Shown one piece after another: positions 59,151-64,000 of a stretch of 64,000 bases of DNA. The notes below the pieces were generated by a model. The model had not been told where the DNA came from. It worked only from the letters and a program-made list of their open reading frames with translations, and did not search any database. The position numbers were made by a program, and so were the translations under genes. The stretch's first letter is position 1; the number at the start of each line of letters is the position of its first letter. The stretch is from NCBI RefSeq assembly GCF_012184415.1, contig NZ_VTOX01000002.1, positions 186,001 through 250,000 of the forward strand, written 5' to 3'. Source of the stretch: Ramlibacter lithotrophicus. Lineage in GTDB: Bacteria > Pseudomonadota > Gammaproteobacteria > Burkholderiales > Burkholderiaceae_C.

Positions 59151-61463
59151 ATGAAACGAGACGCCATCGGCACACCCATCGCCAGGCAGACCCTGATCGG
59201 CCAGCGCGTCCGGAAACCCGACGCGCCCGAGAAGGCCACCGGCAAGACGCGCTACATCAACGACATGGTGTTGCCGCAGATGCTTACGGCGAAGGTGCTG
59301 TTCGCCGGCCGGCCCCACGCCAGGATCGTCCGGATCGCCACCGATGCGGCGGAGAAGCTGCCCGGCGTGCACGCGGTGCTGACCGGCAAGGACGCCGCCG
59401 GCCTCAAGTTCGGCTTCTCGCGCGACAACGTCGCGCTCAAGGACAAGGTGCGCTGCGAGCACGACGAGGTCGCGGCGGTCGCGGCGGAGACGGAAGAGAT
59501 CGCCCGCCGCGCCCTGGAACTGATCGAGGTCGAGTACGAAGACCTGCCGGGCGTCTTCTCGCCGGAGGCCGGCGCGCGGGAAGGCGCGCCACTGATCCAC
59601 GACAACTTTCCCGGCAACCGGAGCCTGCATTTCGAGTTCAAGCATGGCGACCTGGCGGCGGCCGAAGCAGCCTCCGACTTCGTGGCCGATAGCGTGTTCC
59701 GGCCGCACCACGTGACGCACTGCTGCATGGGCACCTCCTGCGCCATCGCCGACTTCGACCACAAGGGCAAGCTGACGATCTGGACCCAGACCCAGTATCC
59801 CTACAACTACAAGATGGACCTGGCGCCGGCCCTGGGCATGGATCCCGGCGACATCCGGGTCATCCAGCCACCCGTGGGCGGCGCTTTCGGCTCCAAGCTC
59901 GACGTCTATCCCTACGAGCCGATCGCCGCCCTGCTGGCGAAGAAGACCGGACGCCCGGTCAAGGTCACCTTCACGCGCGAGGAGGAGTTCAAGGCCTCGC
60001 CGACGCGCCAGGCGGCGATCATCCACATGCGCACCGGTTGCACCTGCGACGGCGTGCTCACCTTCCGCACCGCCGACGTCGTGCTGGACAACGGTGCCTA
60101 CACCTCGTGGGGGCCGACCATCCCGGTCATCATGATGCGCACCACCTCGGGCCACTATCGGGTGCCCGTGGTCGACTTCAAGGCCCAGGCGATCTACACC
60201 AACAACCCGTACGCCGGCTCGTTCCGCGGCTACGGCAACGTGCAGACGACCTACGCCACCGCGCAGCAGATGGACATGCTGGCGGACATGGTGGACATGG
60301 ATCCGCTCGATTTCCACCTGAAGAACGCGCAGAAGTCCGGCGAATACACCCCGCAGAAGTCCTTCCTGCGCGAGTGCGCGCTGGCGGAGTGCCTGGAAAC
60401 CGCCGCGAAGGCCAGCGACTACAGCCGCAAGCGCAGGGAGTACGCGGCGCGCAGGGCCGAGCCCGGCCGCTACAAGAAAGGCATCGGCCTGGCCTCCTCC
60501 ATCCACAACGCCGGCGGCGCCAAGATCCACAAGTCCGACGGCATAGGCACCATCCTGAAGGTGGACGACTACGCCCGGGTCACCGTCATCACCGGCGCCT
60601 CCGAGATCGGCCAGGGCATAGACGCGGTGGTCACCCTGATCGTCGCCGAGGAACTGGGCGTGCCGCTGGAACACGTGACCATCGTCAACAACGATTCCGA
60701 CATCGCCCCATGGGACGTGGGCGTCCATGCCTCGCGCACCACCTTCATCGCCGGCAACGGGACGCGCCGCGCCGCGCGCAAGGCCAAGGCGCAGATCCTG
60801 GCCGCCGCCGGAAAGATGCTCGGCGAAGCGGCGGAGACGCTCGAACTGCGCGGCGGTTTCGTCGTGCGCGATGCGTGCGGCACGCCGCTGATCGAGCTCG
60901 AACGCCTGCTGCGGCGCATGCACTTCCAGGACGAGCCGGAACTGGTGATGGTCACCGATTACTACGAGCCGAAGAGCGAGCCGGAAGGAGCGGCCCACGT
61001 GTCCGACCATTCTGCCGCCTATTCCCATGCGGTGCACGTCGCGGAGATCACCGTCGACACGCTGACCGGCGAGATCAAGGTCGACAGGATCACGGTGGCG
61101 CAGGACGTCGGGCGCATCATCAACCGCATGGGCCTGGAGGGCCAGATCGAAGGCGGCATTGCGATCGGCCTCGGTTACGCCCTGAGCGAAAACATGCGGC
61201 TCGTCGACGGCATGCTGACGAACCCGAGTTTTCGCGATTACAAGCTGGTCACGGCGCCGGAGATGCCGCCGCTCGAGCTGCACTTCATCGAAACCCATTG
61301 CGCCGAGGGGCCTTACGGCGCCAAGGGCATCTCCGAGCTGCCCACGATCGTCATCGCGCCGGCCATTGCCAACGCGCTGTACAACGCCTGCGGGGTCCGC
61401 ATCTTCAATCCGCCGATGTCGCCGGAAACGGTGGCCCGCGCCATCCACGAAGCGAGGCACTGA
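59151..61463 (+). CDS. Mo hydroxylase molybdopterin-binding subunit (CoxL/XdhA-like)
   Basis: This 770-residue xanthine-oxidase-family large subunit has GKTRYINDMVLPQML, VGGAFGSKLDVYPYEP (Mo site), GSFRGYGNVQTTYATAQQMDMLA, GASEIGQGIDAVVTLIVAEELG, HASRTTFIAGNGTRRAA and catalytic Glu729 in AKGISELPTIV. The enzyme hydroxylates a carbon next to N or a carbonyl using water. The AYAGSFRGYGN type segment lacks the CO-dehydrogenase loop AYRCSFR. The nearby CoA genes suggest a heterocycle or acyl-CoA substrate. AAGGAG precedes ATG 59151. Confidence 0.94.
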   Translation: MKRDAIGTPIARQTLIGQRVRKPDAPEKATGKTRYINDMVLPQMLTAKVLFAGRPHARIVRIATDAAEKLPGVHAVLTGKDAAGLKFGFSRDNVALKDKVRCEHDEVAAVAAETEEIARRALELIEVEYEDLPGVFSPEAGAREGAPLIHDNFPGNRSLHFEFKHGDLAAAEAASDFVADSVFRPHHVTHCCMGTSCAIADFDHKGKLTIWTQTQYPYNYKMDLAPALGMDPGDIRVIQPPVGGAFGSKLDVYPYEPIAALLAKKTGRPVKVTFTREEEFKASPTRQAAIIHMRTGCTCDGVLTFRTADVVLDNGAYTSWGPTIPVIMMRTTSGHYRVPVVDFKAQAIYTNNPYAGSFRGYGNVQTTYATAQQMDMLADMVDMDPLDFHLKNAQKSGEYTPQKSFLRECALAECLETAAKASDYSRKRREYAARRAEPGRYKKGIGLASSIHNAGGAKIHKSDGIGTILKVDDYARVTVITGASEIGQGIDAVVTLIVAEELGVPLEHVTIVNNDSDIAPWDVGVHASRTTFIAGNGTRRAARKAKAQILAAAGKMLGEAAETLELRGGFVVRDACGTPLIELERLLRRMHFQDEPELVMVTDYYEPKSEPEGAAHVSDHSAAYSHAVHVAEITVDTLTGEIKVDRITVAQDVGRIINRMGLEGQIEGGIAIGLGYALSENMRLVDGMLTNPSFRDYKLVTAPEMPPLELHFIETHCAEGPYGAKGISELPTIVIAPAIANALYNACGVRIFNPPMSPETVARAIHEARH

Positions 61464-61490
61464 AATGCACCAGGCCGGAGCTCGAGCGCG

Positions 61491-61742
61491 ATGAACCTGC
61501 GGTACTGCGCCTGGCTTCGGGACAGCATGGGCTGTTCCTCGGAACAGGTCGTCCTGCCCGATGACGTCAGGACCGTGGGCATGTTGCTCGACTGGCTGCC
61601 GACGCGCGACGAACGCTCCAGGAGCGCATTCGAATACATCGACGTGGTGCTGGTCTCGGTCAACCTGCGCTACGCCAGCCGGGACGATCCGGTGCGAGAC
61701 GAGGACGAAGTGATCCTGGCCCCGCCGATCGCGGGCGGCTGA
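61491..61742 (+). CDS. MoaD/ThiS-like beta-grasp protein
   Basis: This 83-residue protein has a MoaD-like pattern: [72 protein letters not shown]. The tail ends Gly-Gly, as needed for activation and thiocarboxylation. It lies 27 bp after the Mo-subunit gene, which suggests a dedicated sulfur-carrier or molybdopterin-synthase role for this hydroxylase. MoaE is not in the window. Confidence 0.85.
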   Translation: MNLRYCAWLRDSMGCSSEQVVLPDDVRTVGMLLDWLPTRDERSRSAFEYIDVVLVSVNLRYASRDDPVRDEDEVILAPPIAGG

Positions 61743-61810
61743 GCGCGCGCCCACATGCCACACCGGACATCCACCATGCTGTCGATCTTCTTCTTGCTGA
61801 CGGACGCACC

Positions 61811-62998
61811 ATGAAACGGCGCACCGTGCTGTCCATGGAGCAGGCGCTGTCGCTGCCGAGTGCGACGCTGCGCTTTGCCCAGCTCGGGTGGCGGGTGATC
61901 CGCGTCGAATCGGTCGGCGGCGCCGGCCTGCCGGGGGACCCCAACCGCTACATCGGATCGCGGGTGGCCGACGACGACAGGCGCAGCTACTTCATCGCGC
62001 CCAACGTCGGCAAGGAAGCGATCGCGCTGAACCTGAAGGACCAGCGCGGCCGCGACCTGCTCGCCCGCCTCATCCGCGAACTGGACGTCGATGTCTTCTG
62101 CTGCAACACCTTGCCGTCGCGTTACGAGCCTCTGGGCATCGACCCGGCGACATTGCGCCGGGCCCGCCCCGGCCTGATCTGGGCGGCCATCTCGGCGATG
62201 GGGCCCGAGTACCCCGACGCGCCGGGCTACGACCCGGTGCTGCAGGCGATGGCCGGCTACATGGAAGTCACCGGCGACAAGGACGGTCCGCCGATGCTCA
62301 CCGGCATTCCGGTCGTCGACCTGAAGGCCGGCGACGAGCTGTATTCGAGCGTCCTGCTGGCGCTGCTGGAGCGCCAGGAAACCGGCGCCGGCAAGGAGAT
62401 CCACGTCTCGATGCTGCAGGCCGCCGCATCCTGGCTGATCACGCTGCTGCCGCTGATCGACTTCGGCTGCAAGCCCGAAGAGATCACGCGCTCCGGCAAC
62501 GAACACCGCAAGTTCATCCCCACCAACGTCTACCCGGCGCGCGACGGCTACGTCTACCTGGCGATCGGCAGCGACGTGCAGTGGCGGCGCCTGACGGCGA
62601 TGCCGAAGTTCGCAGCGGTGGCGAGCGAGGCGCGCCAGACCAACGAAGGGCGCCAGGCCGGACGCGAGCAACTGAGGCGCGACATGGTCGCGGTCACCAT
62701 GCAGCACACCGTGGACGATCTCCTGGCCGACCTGGCGGTCGCCACCATCCCGGCCACCCGCATCCACGACATCCGGCAGGCGAGCGAACTGCCGGCGCTG
62801 CACGACAAGCTCACGCGCACGACCATGCCGGACGGCCGCACGCTGCGCATGCAGCCGATGGCAGTGGACGTGGCGGGCGCCCCGGGCACGCTGGGCTTCG
62901 CGCCGAAATACGGACAGCACACGCGCGAGGTGCTGGCGGAAGCGGGGCTCTCGCCCCCCGCGATCGAGGAACTGGCCGCCGCGGGGGTGATCGCATGA
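61811..62998 (+). CDS. Class III CoA-transferase (CaiB/BaiF family)
   Basis: This 395-residue family III CoA-transferase has [15 protein letters not shown] near the N-terminus, the catalytic Asp170 in [35 protein letters not shown] and [11 protein letters not shown]. It moves CoA between a donor acyl-CoA and an acid without free energy cost, often as a second activation step. It overlaps the dehydrogenase gene that follows (ATGA, 62995-62998). The start at 61811 lies 68 bp after the MoaD-like gene. Confidence 0.92.
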   Translation: MKRRTVLSMEQALSLPSATLRFAQLGWRVIRVESVGGAGLPGDPNRYIGSRVADDDRRSYFIAPNVGKEAIALNLKDQRGRDLLARLIRELDVDVFCCNTLPSRYEPLGIDPATLRRARPGLIWAAISAMGPEYPDAPGYDPVLQAMAGYMEVTGDKDGPPMLTGIPVVDLKAGDELYSSVLLALLERQETGAGKEIHVSMLQAAASWLITLLPLIDFGCKPEEITRSGNEHRKFIPTNVYPARDGYVYLAIGSDVQWRRLTAMPKFAAVASEARQTNEGRQAGREQLRRDMVAVTMQHTVDDLLADLAVATIPATRIHDIRQASELPALHDKLTRTTMPDGRTLRMQPMAVDVAGAPGTLGFAPKYGQHTREVLAEAGLSPPAIEELAAAGVIA

Positions 62999-64000
62999 AC
63001 GCGCGCGCCAACCCGCTGCTCGAAACGCCGGCGCGGCCCCTGCCGCGCCATGTGGCGGTGATCGGCGCCGGCGCGATCGGGCCGGACATCGCGTACTACC
63101 TGAAGACCGCGCTGCCGGGCCTGAAGGTCACGCTGCTGGACGTGCGGCAGGAGGCGATCGATGCCGCGCTGGCGCGCCTGGCGGGGTATGTCGACAAGGC
63201 GGTGCAGCGCGGCAAGATGACCGCGGAACAGGCGCGGCAGGCGCTGGCAGGCCTGGAGGGCAGCACCGACTATGGCGCGCTGGTGGGCTGCGACTGGGTG
63301 CTGGAAGCGGCCACCGAGGACCTGGCGCTCAAGCGCCGCATCTTCGCCGACGTGGAAGCGCGCGTCGCGAGCGACGCCGTCATCACCTCCAACACCAGTT
63401 CGCTGCCGGCGGCCCGCATCTTCGCCGAGCTGAAACACCCGGGACGGGCCACCGTCACCCATTTCTTCGCTCCGGCCTGGCGCAATCCGGCGGTGGAGGT
63501 CGTCGACTGGCCGGGCGCCGATGCTGCGCTTGTCGCCTGGCTGCGCCACCTGTTCGCGGCCACCGGCAAATTGCCGCTGGCGACCAGCGACGCACCGTGC
63601 TTCATGTTGGACCGCGTCTTCGACAACTGGTGCAACGAGGCGGCGCTGTTGCTGGCCGACGCGACGGCGGCACAGGTCGACACGGTGGCAGGCGAATTCG
63701 TGCACGCCGGCCCGTTCTTCGTGCTGAACCTCGCGCACGGCAACCCGATCATCGTCGAGACCAACAACCTGCAGGCCGACGAGGAAGGCGAGCACTACCG
63801 CCCCGCCGCGATCTTCCGCTCGGTGGACCGCTGGCACACCGTGGCGCCGGGACGGCAGGTCGAGGTGCCGCCGGCGCTGCGCGGGCGAATGCGGGACCGG
63901 CTGCTGGGCGTGCTGTTGTCGCAGGCCGTCGACATCCTCGACCGGGGCATAGGCGGCGCCGCCGACCTGGACCTGGGTTGCCGCATCGCGCTGGGCTTCA
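62995..64000 (+). CDS. 3-hydroxyacyl-CoA dehydrogenase, N-terminal part (runs off window)
   Basis: The open frame runs from ATG 62995 to the end of the window without a stop, about 335 residues. The NAD-binding fold starts at [18 protein letters not shown] (GxGxxG), then [35 protein letters not shown] and [15 protein letters not shown] match the 3HCDH family (HFxxPxxxxxxVEVV). It oxidises a 3-hydroxyacyl-CoA to the 3-oxo form for thiolase. The insertion of extra helices late in the visible part suggests a second domain beyond the window. ATGA overlap with the CoA-transferase. Confidence 0.88.
   Translation, partial: MNARANPLLETPARPLPRHVAVIGAGAIGPDIAYYLKTALPGLKVTLLDVRQEAIDAALARLAGYVDKAVQRGKMTAEQARQALAGLEGSTDYGALVGCDWVLEAATEDLALKRRIFADVEARVASDAVITSNTSSLPAARIFAELKHPGRATVTHFFAPAWRNPAVEVVDWPGADAALVAWLRHLFAATGKLPLATSDAPCFMLDRVFDNWCNEAALLLADATAAQVDTVAGEFVHAGPFFVLNLAHGNPIIVETNNLQADEEGEHYRPAAIFRSVDRWHTVAPGRQVEVPPALRGRMRDRLLGVLLSQAVDILDRGIGGAADLDLGCRIALGF

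Noticed and set aside
57720..61463. 4-Hydroxybenzoyl-CoA reductase
   Set aside because: The large subunit has a similar length, but the FAD subunit lacks the extra 4Fe-4S insertion that defines that enzyme.
58353..61763. 1136-codon minus-strand open frame opposite the Mo hydroxylase genes
   Set aside because: It is an antisense shadow of three well-identified subunits, without ribosome site or recognisable domain.
1..64000. CRISPR arrays, tRNA or rRNA genes, complete insertion sequences
   Set aside because: I read for regularly spaced repeats, cloverleaf-like T-arm sequences and transposase frames and saw none that hold up.

Overview
The window is very GC-rich (about 70% by eye) and densely coding. 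Short start/stop overlaps (ATGA, GTGA) are common, as are GTG and TTG starts. Two Bug/TctC tricarboxylate-type receptors, a LysR-amidase-Bug module, a TPP-riboswitch thiamine operon and a Mo-hydroxylase/CoA catabolic operon all point to a beta-proteobacterium of the order Burkholderiales, probably Comamonadaceae-like (Ramlibacter/Variovorax type). This is inferred from gene content only. I found no rRNA, tRNA, CRISPR array or complete IS.

Layout. 1-5.8 kb: the 3' end of an M3 peptidase; an amidase and Bug receptor divergent from a LysR regulator; a DsbB/DsbA-like pair; a small secreted protein; an SMR exporter. 5.8-12.3 kb: a six-gene minus-strand operon with two lipoproteins, a chitosanase-like/peptidoglycan-binding protein, a papain-like protease fused to an esterase-like domain, and two envelope proteins. 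12.4-15.8 kb: envelope proteins, a glycine-zipper protein and a glutaredoxin-like protein without its cysteine. 15.9-27.0 kb: an accessory, defence-like block with a frameshifted DUF6880-like gene, an XRE/AbiEii-type pair driven by an AT-rich promoter, a cold-shock/excalibur fusion, a NERD-helicase and an 1813-residue nuclease-STAND-like NTPase. 27.5-37.8 kb: an aminotransferase, two tandem 7TMR-DISM/degenerate-GGDEF proteins, a hydrolase, YihY and DUF6064 membrane proteins, an EamA exporter with a His-rich tail and a second Bug receptor.

38-47.1 kb: one minus-strand operon behind a TPP riboswitch. In transcription order it reads thiD, luxE-like, luxC-like, ABC ATPase, permease, THI5-like binding protein, SDR, thiS, thiG, thiE. 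The LuxE/LuxC pair is an acid-reductase module and is unexpected here. Together with the importer, SDR and ThiD it suggests a thiamine-precursor salvage route from carboxylate through aldehyde and alcohol to phosphate. This is my leading candidate for an undescribed system.

47.2-64 kb: a plus-strand catabolic operon opened by an FCD-type GntR regulator with a perfect palindromic operator just upstream. It encodes a thiolase, acyl-CoA ligase, hydantoinase/oxoprolinase-type A and B subunits, acyl-CoA dehydrogenase, a split B12-dependent mutase, a three-subunit Mo hydroxylase, a MoaD-like protein, a class III CoA-transferase and a 3-hydroxyacyl-CoA dehydrogenase that runs off the window. It looks like a complete CoA-dependent pathway for an unidentified ketone, lactam or N-heterocycle.
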